Shown in pieces: positions 48,240 through 60,972 of a stretch of 64,000 nt of DNA. The first letter of the stretch is position 1, and every line of letters starts with the position of its first letter. The position numbers were made by a program, and so were the translations under genes. The stretch is taken from NCBI RefSeq assembly GCF_028453695.1, contig NC_135773.1, positions 14,694,001-14,758,000 on the forward strand. Direction: 5' to 3'. This DNA is from Augochlora pura. Its lineage: Eukaryota > Arthropoda > Insecta > Hymenoptera > Halictidae. The notes under the pieces were generated by a model. The model was not told the DNA's origin. It ran no database searches and saw only the letters and a program-made list of their open reading frames with translations.

Positions 48240-48315
48240 TTAAATGTATCCCGGACAATGTATACGTACATCACCTCTATGTAACCCAAAGGGGCTTTAC
48301 TAGCCCGTTAATAAA

Positions 48316-48349
<34 letters not shown>

Positions 48350-48350
48350 T
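48240..48350 (+). mobile_element. Possible LINE 3' end with (AAT)n tail
   Basis: CCCAAAGGGGCTTTACTAGC, a small inverted-repeat-like segment, is followed by GTTAATAAAG and about 11 AAT units (48316-48350). Several insect non-LTR elements of the I group end in TAA-type triplet tails rather than poly(A). No protein remnant is seen upstream, so a plain microsatellite is the alternative. Confidence 0.4.
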
Positions 48351-50518
48351 GTATTTAATTGCGGAAGTAACATTAAAACTTTTCACTATTCGAACTTTCA
48401 ATTAAAACTTTTATCAAGTAAACAAAGTATAAAATACGTTCTTTATGAAATTCTTTATGAAATGTCTGCGTGAAACACGATTTAACTCGGTAAATCATAT
48501 GGAAAATAAAACACCGCCTGTCGGATTGATTTTCGTATTCAACCTAATTATTGGAATTCAATACCTTTACTTCTTTAAAATAGCTGACAATTATCGGGAG
48601 CATCAAACAGGAACATGAAACGGTCGCAAACAATCGGCGTCGGTGCCAATAAATTCTTTGAATCCCCTGTGCCGCGGAAAGCCGCGCGCGTGTCAAAAGG
48701 GAAAAGGCAAAAAGGTTAAAAAGGAGCACGCGCGTTTTTTCGCCACGCGTGAAATACCGGTATTCACGATCCGCTTGTGGATTCAACGAATGCCACTTGG
48801 TATTGGGGGGACAGAAGGAAAAAAGGAAATCTAGCCACGGGGATAAGAGGAATAAGAGGAGGCACGGCGCGGATCGGGACGGGACGGGGCGGCGGGGCAC
48901 GAGAGGCTCGTGCGAGTAACGCGACTTATTCGACGTATGCGCGGCTCGTTAGCGGCGGCGCGCGATGTTAAACAATTAGAGAAAGAACCACTCGATTGAA
49001 AAGCGCGTCGGGGCGCGTGGGACGCGTGTGAATCTAACCGTTAGCCGGAGCCGAGCGCGTTCGTTATTCCTAATTAGCCAGATCTAACGTGCCACCAGAC
49101 AGATACGAGACAAATCGATTCGTACCTGAACGGGAACGAGAACGAGAACGGCGAACAGAGCCAACGTTCCATCGCAATGCTGATCGCATGCGGTCGCCGT
49201 ATGCGGGTTACATTAAAAGCACTGTTACGGTACACGAATTTCCCGGATCACACGGAATCTGCGGGATCGATCCAACACCAGTGGCCTTCTTCCGCCGATC
49301 GATCGATCGTGGCTGACCCTTAAACGGATGACTGCGGCATTACATATCTGATTCGAACATTTGACATCGCTTTCTGAAGCTTTATCGAAAACGATGAAAA
49401 TATTACTGTTGTGACTTTCATCGATGATTTTAGAAAATTCTTGGACAATTACGTATAGCGATTACAATGTAATTAACCTTCTAACCTCGAGCAACGTGGA
49501 ATTCGCGTCCTAAATATTTTACACAATTTAGCAGACACTATAAAAATGTCGCAATAGAGACAACTCAAGTTGGCGATTAAACTGATTAATGCGAAGATTT
49601 TCTAGTTCCCGTGTTCAATATTCGTTTCACTTCCAACTCGACAAAATCAGTTGGACAGCGATATTTGGCGTGTATTCCTGTCGCGATCGTCGCGATAAAA
49701 TTGGCCGGGACAGTTCGTAAACGAAATAATTGCAAATTGCAGGAAAGCAAGCGGACGAGTGGCCGCGTGAGAATGCAAATATTGATAACGTGGGCAGAGC
49801 GCAGTCGAGGGGTACAGAGAGTACAACGGTATCGATTACGAAACCTTTCACCGGGCCGCGTGTAATCTCATCGGAAAACCTTGAGCGAAACCATAAATCG
49901 TGTCCGCGGGGCGCGAGAAAACGGTGTTTACGTATCCGTGAAAGAAAATCGGGGGCGGGATAACAATAACTTTCTTCCCATCCAGTGTCTAACTAAGGAT
50001 CGGCCGCATCAAAATTCGAGATCTATCGGGATGTCGGTGCCGCCGTTCGCAGCCGATCTTTTCGACGAAACGACGGCAAATTAATTTTTCCGAGCCGGTA
50101 ATTACGGTGCAATTACGCGAAAGAACAGCGTTGTATGCAAATGCGACGGGACGTGTAATTCGGGCACTCGGCGAGCTGCTTTCACCTGAATTTTATTCGA
50201 GAGTCCCTCAATATGCATGAAAGAAAGCTAGGAATTTTCGAAAATCTTTACTATGCTGTCGGCGTATCGGTTTTACTTGTTGGATCCGTGAACGGTGGCG
50301 GAATTTCGTTCAAAGGCTGGCCTTGATACGCGGGATATTTCTTTCCGATGGCTTTGAGCTTCACATCGATGGAAAAGGCGATAGGACAACTGGAAATGTA
50401 CGTGTAATTTTATTTACAATATCGGTGCTACGTTAGCTTCTCATTGGTATCATTTTTTAACTTGATTCCTACTGTGAAAGTCGAACAATAAATTTTAAGT
50501 CCCGTTCGAGATAAAAAT

Positions 50519-50729
50519 TTAAACCTCGAAGCCGCTTCAACTGGAAATCCAAAATAATTTTTCTAGAATTTCCATTTTATATAACAAAACGTACCTCTCG
50601 TACCTAACAATTACATTTTCAACAATTTTTTAAATCGCAGCATCGACGATAAGTATAAAAATAATTTTGGAACGTGCTACAACAATTTCAATGGTGCCGC
50701 TGAGTCGCCACTCGAGTGTAAAGGGTTAA
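50519..50729 (-). mobile_element. TTAA-flanked MITE (piggyBac-like), family B copy 2
   Basis: In reverse orientation it begins TTAACCCTTTACACTCGAGT and includes GCGGCACCA, AATTATTTTTATA and AAAATGGAAAT, ending GCGGCTTCGAGGTTTAA. These match the copy at 22664 in order. The far terminus is eroded (GAGGTTTAA versus GCAAAGGGTTAA). Confidence 0.7.
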
Positions 50730-50783
50730 TCTATAAATTAATCTATAGGTCAGATTAATCCAGATTAATCAGATTAATCTACA
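50726..50783 (+). repeat. TTAATC-containing short tandem repeat
   Basis: TTAATC recurs six times, first spaced with CTATAAA/CTATAGGTCAGA and then as near-perfect 9-10 nt units of AGATTAATC. The array begins at the TTAA of the adjacent MITE. Confidence 0.75.
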
Positions 50784-52060
50784 TAATCCAAATAGAAAAT
50801 TTGAGATACCTGGAAACTTTTCTAAAATGAGCAGAGAATCAAAGAGGCAAAATGGACTGTGTATGTATGGACTCCTTGAAATGGTAATTTTAACAAGACT
50901 CAAAAAAAAAGTAATCATGACAACCGATATCAGGCTGATGTGTTAACTTCGATGGGTATTCTGGTATACATAAGTAGATGTGCTAAAACAGAACCGAATA
51001 AATCGGCAAAATCGCAGAATGAAACGATTCCTCCTTACCCAATGAAAATAACAGCATTTCGGTGATTAACTCGAAAAAGGATTGGACCGGAGCACGATCC
51101 GCGTATCAAAGAGCGACTCGGCGTGGCATCGAGGCAGCAACGAAGCGAACGATCGGCCCGCTTCATTAATGAACATCAAGAAGATAGATGCGCGATCCGC
51201 GGGCCGATCATCCTTGAATCAAGTGAAGCGGATCCATTACACGAATCAACAAGGCCACATTAATCGATACGTCTGCTTCTGGGGGCCGTGGTCGTCGCAG
51301 CCACCGACCTGTCCTTGGACTTGGGCCTCAAGATGTCGCCTCGGGTCGATCCCATCAATTACTCGTATCGTATCACAGCCGCGCCGGCCGTATCGTACTC
51401 GCCATCTCTCCCCAATACCGGAGCGGCTTTTACAATTTCACCGCGAAAATAAAAGAGGAGAGTGCCGGGGGCGCTGACAGCCGGCATCGAGGCTTGCGAT
51501 AGTCTTTCAGCGATCACGGCCGCGGGTACCGACGCGACGCGACGCGACGATCGATTTCAGAATCGTTTGCGCTCTCTATTCGCGGGAGAGGCCGCTTAAT
51601 CTCGAGTATCGCGGGTCGGACGAGCAAAACGTCCGGCCGGCCACGAGTTATGCTCGGCCGATCGAATCTCCGAGGGTAGCTCCCCCTTCTCGGATGGTTC
51701 TAGCCGGGCTTAACGATCGACACATACAGGAATCCTCCCGTCGATTTCGCTCTTGGACCGATTTTTCTCTCTTTCTCTCTCCCTCTCTCTCATTCTTTCT
51801 GCGATCTCCGTTTTCCTCTTCATCCCTTTCTCTTTCTTCCCCGTATTTCTTTGGTCCGAGCTCTCGGCTCGTTTTCTCCACCCTGGCTCACGGATATATC
51901 GGTCCGGATTATCGATTCGCTCGGAGGTCGTTCATTCGCTCGAAGGAATAAAAGGACGCTCGACATTCGTCCTTCGCAGGTTACCTCTGGCTCTCGTCCT
52001 TCGGCATCATTAAACTCGGGCTAACGACCCAGTTCCTTTCAAACGCCATCTGCGCGCGCG

Positions 52061-52094
52061 CTCTCTCTCTCTCTGTCTCTCTCTCTCTCTCTCT
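52061..52094 (+). repeat. (CT)n microsatellite
   Basis: 34 bases of CT dinucleotide with one G interruption, directly after a GCGCGCGC run. It lies in a 330-bp pyrimidine-rich stretch (from about 51765) that leaves Glu/Arg repeat frames open on the minus strand. Confidence 0.9.
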
Positions 52095-54857
52095 TTCTAT
52101 CGTCTCTTCCCTTCCACTCGCCCAGGAGGACCAGCGCACAATTAGTTCCGGCTCGACGTGTAAGCCGCTTTTCAACTTTTGCGAAATCTTTCGCAAACGA
52201 CGACTCCGTACTGTCCGCGTAGCCCGACACGGGGCACCGAGAGGATCCCGGCGAATCGGTTGCACCGGACCCGCCCGGCCTGGCTGGTAATTCTACAATT
52301 TCTTTTGGCCGTTTCCCGTTCAACGGTCTCGGTTAACCTTTCAACCGGAGGGGGGGGGGCAACAGAAATTGGGTCGTTTTCTCCGCGAGGGGACGCCGCG
52401 AAATCAAAGGATTCCGGAGGAAGCTCCGGGGAGATGTTTCAACGGCTTCTGGAAACTTCGCTGCCCGGATGTTTCATCGAATGAACCGATGAAACGCTTC
52501 CACTTGGACTCTGCCAGCCAAGTCCGTTTGAAGAAGGAACTTGCTTCTTTGATGCTCTGGAACTACTCCGTGGCGCAGTCGGGAGTCGGGACCACTCGCT
52601 CGAAAAATTAGCCTAATTCAGTCCGCTTTTTCCTCCGGGTCTCGTCGCGATCGGCGGCGTGCCGACGAGAGGGCGAGTTCGGTATTAATGTATTCAAAGT
52701 TTTTTTTTCTCACTCTCTCGTTTGCGATAGATTACTACCGATCTCGATCGACTCGACGGAAGCGATTCAAGTGTGTCACTCTAAATGGAATTACCATCGC
52801 CGCGGAATAATCCTTAGGTCATTGATTTCCAGAGGTGCCACTGGTGGGTAAGTTAATTTGTATCTACTCAGAGATCGAAATGTTGAAATTCACTGGCTAT
52901 ATGCAGTGTTATATTCGCTTAAATATTTAAATAAACCCGATTTTTACAATAAAGAACATAAATTAATATTAAGTGAACAGTCTACGTAAACTTGTTCTAA
53001 ATTTCGTGACGGTATAGTGTCATTACAGTAATAAAGAAGTACGGAACAAGTTCGTAGGGAACAATGGTTATATGTAGTAATTAATTTGAAATCTTGGATG
53101 AGACGGAGAGAATGATATCGAGTGAAGGACGAAGTATTCCGCGGTGCAGGGAGAATGTAATGCAGTAAGGAAGCCCGGGGGCAGGAGGCAAGGAATGGTA
53201 GCGAAGATAGGACCCGCGTAGGCAGCTCGAGATATGGAGCGAGCGGTATAGTGCTCCCATGGGTAGCTAGAGTTAGGCAAGGTAATTGTCATGCAAAGTA
53301 AAGAGGCGACATTAGCATCATAAGCGAGCAAATACTCTGCATTCTGCCGTCCATTGTGCTCGCTAGTTAGTTCATTAATTCCGCAGGACACGCTACTGCC
53401 ACCGGCTGAAATATACACGTGACTGCGTTCGCCTAACTAGACCGACTTCCCTGCGGAAGATTTTTGTCCGGAGCTTCTTTAGAATTCATCGCTATCGCGG
53501 AGGTAGGTGAGAGATCAACGGGGAGAGGGGATTCAGGGCAGCCGGAAACATGTTTATGTTACTAATTTTTTCAGGATAATCGAGTGTTGGCCACGGTATA
53601 CAGCTTGCGATGCAACGCCGGCGAAACTGCAATATCTTAAAAGCGGATGAGTTGCGTGCGAAAAATTTCGGGTCGTCGGCGAACCGCAAGAATTTGCAAC
53701 GCGCCGCGTGTAATCAGTATGCCGGGCTTAATGGAACAACGCGGTTTCAAAATTAATTGTAAAAATGATTACCGTCAGAAATGGTTTCATTCCATTGCTA
53801 AATGCAACGTTGCGTCGTTTAAAACATGCACGTCGCATACAGGTTTCGTTGCACACGTTTTCACACGTAACAGCGGCACGGTCGCCGCAGGAAGAACAAT
53901 TTAACGGGACAATCTGAGAATTAATTTTGGCCAACGCTCGCCCCGGCGTGCAATAATACATTTAATAATTCAACGTTACGCGCTGAAACAAAAACGTCTT
54001 GTCGCAACGGATATTCTAATTTCGTTCCGCCTAATTGTTATTCGCCGGGTTTAATCGTCCGTCTGCCACGCGATCACTTATTCCGATTTATACGAACGAA
54101 AAGCTTCGCTGCAAACAATTTTCCGACATGAACCTGGAAATTCGAATTACCGTGCCACGTTTATCAAGCACCCATTATACCGCCTTTGTTGCCGGGCACA
54201 ATGCTCGATCGAACCGACCTTAAAAGATGAATCTCGGCGACGATGGATATTCTTTTTAGAATGCGCTTGGAGTTATCTAGGTCGAGCTTGAAATTTAAAA
54301 CGACACTGTTATGCAGTAATATTTTATAATATTCGCTACTTTTAGATAAAACTATCACGGACGGTTTATTATAATCGAACTAGCATTGTTTGCGTGTCCC
54401 GGCAATTACACGCGCAAAGGAATCCGGCTCGGAGATTACGTAACGGGGAACGAAGAAAGTCGGGCGCAGTTATGAAATTAGTGGATGTCCAGAAGTTTAC
54501 AACAGATTAAAGTAGACGGGAAATGGCGGTCCGAGAGCGGAAGGCACGGATGATCCTCAAAGTCGGAGCTAAAAGCATAGGAGTAGCTTCCGAGGCGCCA
54601 TTGTATGGGAACAGAAACGAGCACGAAGGGACTGTGAATTCGTATTCACACAGGCCCGACGCGCGTCTCGTCGTACGCGAGCATTTCCTTCATTCATGGC
54701 AATCCTCTCGGCACAATGGCGAATGAATTACAGCGAGTTTGAAAATGTTATCGGACGAAATACCAGTGTTCAATGGCACTTGAGCGTGCTCCACGGAATA
54801 CTTACGCAAAATGAATGCCGGAGGCGGAAACCAAATTCTATAAACCGTCGGGAATCT

Positions 54858-54860
<3 letters not shown>

Positions 54861-54895
<35 letters not shown>
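54861..54895 (+). repeat. (GA)n microsatellite
   Basis: 35 bases of uninterrupted GA dinucleotide. Confidence 0.95.
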
Positions 54896-54897
<2 letters not shown>

Positions 54898-57800
54898 CCT
54901 CGGGTTCAATAAAATAATAAAAGTCTACAGTGGGATCTTGATTTCTCGAACCACTGAATCATTTACGATCCGGCCACGTCTTACACCACCGTTTTCATCT
55001 TCTTAAGTCGGATAGCTTTACGGAAACTGTTTACTCGCATCCTCGTTAGCGATTTAATATTTGCACCGTCTGTTTTGTTTGGTCTTGATTTCGCTGTAAC
55101 GAAAACCTGCTACAAGATAATTACAACAACTTGTCGCTGTGTTTATTGTTAAGGCGATTAAACAGATCTCGAAAGATAAAGCATTTTTCTCTATCGCAAA
55201 TATTGTATGCCAACATCGCACGTCACAGTGTGCAAATGGATCGCTGTCGTTTGCGCATTCCGTGTACTCTAATTGGATTTAATATTTAAACAGCGTTACG
55301 ACGTGCATGTCCACTGATTGCCGTATCCACGTGGTTCGAGCATTGCTAATGCTTAGGGGCAATTCGACAGTTTCTATATTTTCTATTTGCTTGCATAATT
55401 GGGATCGCATTGTTTCGTTGGAATCGCAATCTTTTCAAAAGAGTTCCGGCAGAACTGCAACACTGACCTAAAATTCGCAATTTGAACGGTCAAACGAGGA
55501 CGTTGTTGAACAAAGAGTAGCAATTAACTAATCAATTTCATCGCGATCATGTGAACACGATCTGGATTACGCGACACTTTCCATGCCGCATGAAATTCGT
55601 AGCTGAACGCGCGCAGAGCGATTCTTTGTATCGGCGAAGATAGTGTTTCTCTTTAAGCACCAAGGATTCGGTAAGGTGTATCAGTGGTATCTTTCGCTTC
55701 CTGTGCACTTCTCTTTATCCCTTTGCCCCGTTCGCTTCCTATCTCTACGGGCTGGTTCCTGGCGGTCTCTCTCGCTCCCCCGGCTCGCCGTCCCGTTCTA
55801 TCGTTCATCGTGAGATTTATTCGCGACCCTGCCGAGCGGATATCTACGAGCAAAGGAAGTCCTTTATTTCTGTGGCACGGCGCGGCGCGGCGCGGTTCGG
55901 CGAGTCGTACGCACGTGAATGCGGCTTTAACGTGGCTGTGGGGACCCGTTCGTGTGCTCCCACGACGAGCACCGGTTCGTTTCGGTTTCTTTCATCCTCC
56001 TCGCTCCCGCTCCCTCTCCCCCACCCATCCTCCCCATCGTTTTCGTGTTTCCCTAGGATCCGAATATGCCGCGTTTTAATTGATACTCCTCCGCCCGGCG
56101 CGGTGAAATACTTGGAAAATTTAGTTTAGTATGCTCGTAATTAAACTCCCCGGTGAACTACTCTGTTTGAATTCAATGCGGCTTCCCCGGAAAGCGGTCG
56201 CAATAAACGTTCCGCGAGATTGTCCGTCCGGGAATCCGACCAAACAGTTCCTCCGGTGATTCTTGGTCCTTTGGAAATTGGTACGCGTTAGCGCTCGGGG
56301 TCCCCGACACCGTCTCTACGAAATCTTCTGTACAACTCGTTTTCGCAACTGTGTGCCAGGACAATTGCGAATTTCAAAGTTCTCGAACTTCTTCGATACG
56401 TTCTAGCCTTGATTATGCAGGGCGGTGTGCTCTGTAACGAGTTCGCTGGATCGCGCCGTACCTAAAAGCTCGATGTTATAGTTTAAGAAAAGTTATAGAC
56501 GATAATTGAACATATCTTTTGTATGGAAGAAGGAAATTTGAAAAATATTTTCTGTGAAAGCAAAAAAGCTGATCGATATTTTTACTTCGCTTTCACGAAA
56601 TTCCAGAGCGCGCCGGAGCAGAGAAATATTTAATCGTTTCAAAAGGCGAAGCTACCGTCTCGAACCGGCGTGAATAGTTTAGGTAAGAAAGCACCGAGCC
56701 GGATGACCCGAATACGAGCCTAACCCCGGCCAGGGTATCGCTGGCGTAAACCTGCATGCGCTCGGTCATTAGGGACGGTCCCGTCTCGCCTAACACGCTC
56801 CAACACGAGCCCGACGGCAGCGGGAAGAAACAGGTAGACGACAGGCGATTAATAACCATCGTTCAATTCCGCCCGGCAGATTCGGAGCGTTTGCCGCCGA
56901 AGCTGGTGAAACTCCAGAAAGGGGACACACGGAGCCAGCTGCACAAACAGGCAGCAGACAACGGTGACCGGCGGCGTAGAACCGGGCTAATCAGATTAGA
57001 GGGAACGAACGATTCGAAAACGCGTCGAGATTAGTCTGTAATTGCACACCGGTGGTTTCGCCGCTGAAAAGACCGATTGCGGTCCGATCCCGGGCCGCGG
57101 ACGCGCCGTCTCGCGTCGCTCAGATTTGAAGCGAGCAGTATGCTCTCGACGGTCGGGAGGTCGCTACCGGTTTCCGCGTCCTTTGTCCTTAGGTCCTCGT
57201 AATTACACAAAGTCGAAGCTAACGAATCGCCGGTTCGGAGTCGAGATAATTTCTGCTTTCGTATTCGCCGCAAAATTGTTTGCGCCATCTACGCTTAGGT
57301 GCTTTTTCGACCGCTGCGCGCCGCGTCGTCGTAGCCGGCGAACCAAAGAGAAGTAGAAAATAATTGCTGGTCTCGGTTAATCAAGTCCGACTTTTTGCGG
57401 GACACAACGGTTTCATTAACGTGCGCACACATGTGCACATAGTCACGCGGAACTTGGAACGTTTCCCTGACGGCTGACTCGCGTGTCATTATCTCCGGCG
57501 AATGTTTAGCAGTGTACACGAGAAACGTGAAAATTTCCTCTTCCCTAAGGATCAATTTAATGCACGGAGTAGCCTATAGTTAATGACACAGTTGCAGAAA
57601 AATATGGTAGGATGAAAGAGAATTCGATGCGGCTGTTTCTGTTTAGCTGAGTATACTTCTCGCGGACATCGAGTCGTCGGTCTCCGAATTGAAATTTCTG
57701 CTCCGACGTGTTCCTCGATGTTTGGATAGGAAACGCGCCTCTCCTTCGTCTCGTTTAGTATTTCTTGGACACGGCCCGGCAATTTGATTCTTTCGACCGT

Positions 57801-60800
57801 GCAGGCGAGCCCTTTTTCTCTCCCTCGAACAAAGTGTGCCACCATTTCGGAGACGCTAAAACGGCCAAATCCGATTACTATTTTCGAGCGGCGGGCGAGA
57901 CAGTTTCGATTTCCGTCCGACTTTCTCGTAAAGCATATCCTCTTAAGTGCTGAAGTTGTTTCGGGCACGGGTGTCCCGGTGTCGCTGTCAATAGTCCCGT
58001 GACACGAGACACGGGAGAGAGCGCCGAGCGGACGGACGCGTTTCAATTTGCCGATTTCCGAAGCTCCCCGGATCGAGCCGGTTGATCTCTGGAAAATTGG
58101 ATACGTGATGGGACTTCCTAGGGTTCACAGAGAAGTTTACGAGCGGTCCTTGAATCTTTACTGCCCGCTGCAAAGAGTTCGCCTTGCACCTCGAACGCCA
58201 TTCTTTTTCCGCTGCGGGGAAGGGTACGAACGAGCGAGAACGGACCGGCAAACGTAATCGTTCGGCCAACATTCTCCGCTCGAAATGCTCCCTGTATCAA
58301 GTCCCGCGCTTCTTTAACTGTACGCTGCTGGATACTTTGTTGCAAGGTCTCTATCGCGTCCAGACGTTTTCTTACGTTTCCATGGACTTTCTATTAACCG
58401 CCTGCCATGTAATAGAATCTGTTACGAATATTATTTCCTTCCCTTAAGTCGGAGTCAAATTCTGTTGTCCTGCAAGCGATATTCAAGCGTCTAAGTAAGG
58501 GTTCGCTAGAAATACAAATTTTCTTTTTCTCCAAAGAAATGACTTTACTTTAAGAAGTTCGTTACAACAGTGGAGGAAAATTAGTACGTCCAAGGTAGGC
58601 GATACGAAATCGATCGCAATATTTCTATGAAAAGCAGTGAAATCCAAGTATAACAATTCTGTTTACACGGTGAAGATAAGCAAAAATGTACTAAAAGTTT
58701 GAAGAGGATTCACTGAGTCAGGATCTTAGAGGAAAATCCATGAAGATTACCTTTAACGGGTCGCATACCTTCGAAACCAGTTTTCCATCGACCACGATAC
58801 GATACTCGATCAAAAATTTCGATGGTGGAGGTACGGATTCCATAGAACCAGGTCTGGGTCAGGTCCGGGATAGGTCTCAGTCCCGTCTCTAGCCCTCCGC
58901 GATCTATCATCTTCGAAGTACTTAGCGCGATGCGAAAGATCGATGCTCGCGCTCCGCGGCCGACATTAGCGACCGCGATCGTCTTGTTTGGCCGTGCCGT
59001 TTCTTCTAAATACGCTTCGCGGTTACATTCGTGCCGGCATTTGTCATAATTATACGGATCCACGTTAAGAGTGACTAATAGTTTCGCCGGGACGGGAAAA
59101 ACCCGGGCCAGGGTTCGACGGTGGGCTGCGCGCGGCATCCTTTTGCCGCGGCGCGGCGCAGAGAACTATCAATTAACGAACAGTATTTGGATCTGACGGT
59201 GATGCACACCGACGTTGGAATAATACGCCAGCCGGTTAATTAATCGTTTGTTTTTGATTGCAGTCATCGCGCCTCGCCGACCCCCGGTTTCCCCAAAGAA
59301 GTTCAGCTAAACTCCTGCCGAGGTGGACAACCGTCAATTAAGGCAGTTTAACGGCCGGTCCGCGCCGAGTAATAGAAACTTTACTTTTGCATAATTTGAA
59401 TTGATTTACGGCCAGACGCAGCTTATAATTTCGCGCCGGATCGTCGCCTTCGAAACACAGAAGTTCAGGAAACCTGCGACCAACGTTATTAATTATTACT
59501 GCGCCACCTTTAATTTCCACAGATTTCTCTGCGGTCGACTAATCGCATTACTTCCATCAGTGCCACAGTAATTTGTGCACAAAATTACGATCATTTAAGG
59601 ATCATTTTCATTTTTACTCTGTTCCCGACAATTCATTGAAATTCTCACATGCATTGTTATAGATAAAACTGTAGCAGTGAAACTTATATCATACTCAAAT
59701 TCAAACAAGCCACGAAATTGTTTAAAACGAACGAATTGGTATTATCTTAATTACTTAATGAGCCGAAATTAATTACTTAATTTGGTCGAAGTTTCGCGAC
59801 AAAGTTCAGCGCTCGCTTCGAATGTCTGGCTGAAGCAGGAGTTTAGTTCGATTAAAGTAGCTGTCTCGAAACCGGCGGCGGCGCCCGGATTTTATTACGA
59901 AAATATTCGAAACCTCTGATTCGGCGCGACACGTTCCGCTTTATGCGCGCGGAATTTTCTTCTCGCTTTCGTCGCTGGAAATTTTGGTCGCGCGAGGAGT
60001 CGCCGGCACGCGGGCCGAGAGGTTTCTGGGCCGCGTTGTTAAGATACGAGTCAGCGGAGTAACTCGATTACGTCGCGGCAAAGGACAACCGTAGAGAGAC
60101 GTAATTAGATTTTTCCGTAAACCAATTTACCTCAGCCCTGAATTAGAATTGTGTGGAAGTGTCTCGGCCACAGGAGACACGGTCCGACGGATTTCGAGTT
60201 AGCCGCCCGTTCCTCCAATCCGGTTCGTGTCGAACACTCGGTATGCGATCATGCGAAATTAATGCAGGAATTGCTCCCTTTCGCCGAGGAATATCGATTG
60301 CTTCTACAGCTTTTTCAACGTAGAAAGTTCTAATAAATTGATATTGCCGATCGTGACGACGACATAAAATCGCAGCAGAAGTTGTTGATGCGAACGAGAT
60401 CAGCCGAACGATGATATATGATTGTAAAGAAATGATTCAGTTCAAAGTTGTTTTATTAGTTTTGAGCAGTACCAGAAGTCGGAAACCTCTCTAATATCGC
60501 AAATAATTGTAACAATATAAAACTTGCGTAGATTCTTCTGCTTTCGATACGTTGTACTTTATCCAATTCGCTTTGCTCTCCAAGTTCTGATATCGTTGAC
60601 GTTTATAAAACATATCGACGCTTTTAATTGAAATTACGAGCCTAGATGCTCTCCTCGGTACGCGGAATAATTGGTGAAAGGTCTGATTTTTCTATTATAC
60701 GCGACATCGTCGATATAAGAAGCTCGTCTTCGGCTGATGCATACTTTCTCCTAACGGACTATTTAAAGCTAAACGGTGGCCGTACTCTTTCCAGCGGAGT

Positions 60801-60960
60801 CGTTCCCCAGACACGCCAGAGCAAACTCTTACTAACGCGTCCACTCGACTTCCATTATCTTCATTTCCCTGGCGTTCGTTTCCCTCTTCCCTCTTATTTC
60901 CTGTTGCTCGTTGTTGACGCGTCTCGTATATCCCGTGGTCCTTCGCGTCTCCGCCGCGGA

Positions 60961-60972
60961 CCCCCCCCCCCC
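60961..60972 (+). repeat. Poly(C) run
   Basis: 12 consecutive C are followed by CT-rich sequence, within the 199-codon open frame at 60646-61245 that I do not accept as a gene. Confidence 0.9.

Noticed and set aside
51648..52323. Glu/Arg-repeat minus-strand open frames
   Set aside because: They are reverse readings of a pyrimidine-rich tract and its CT microsatellites.
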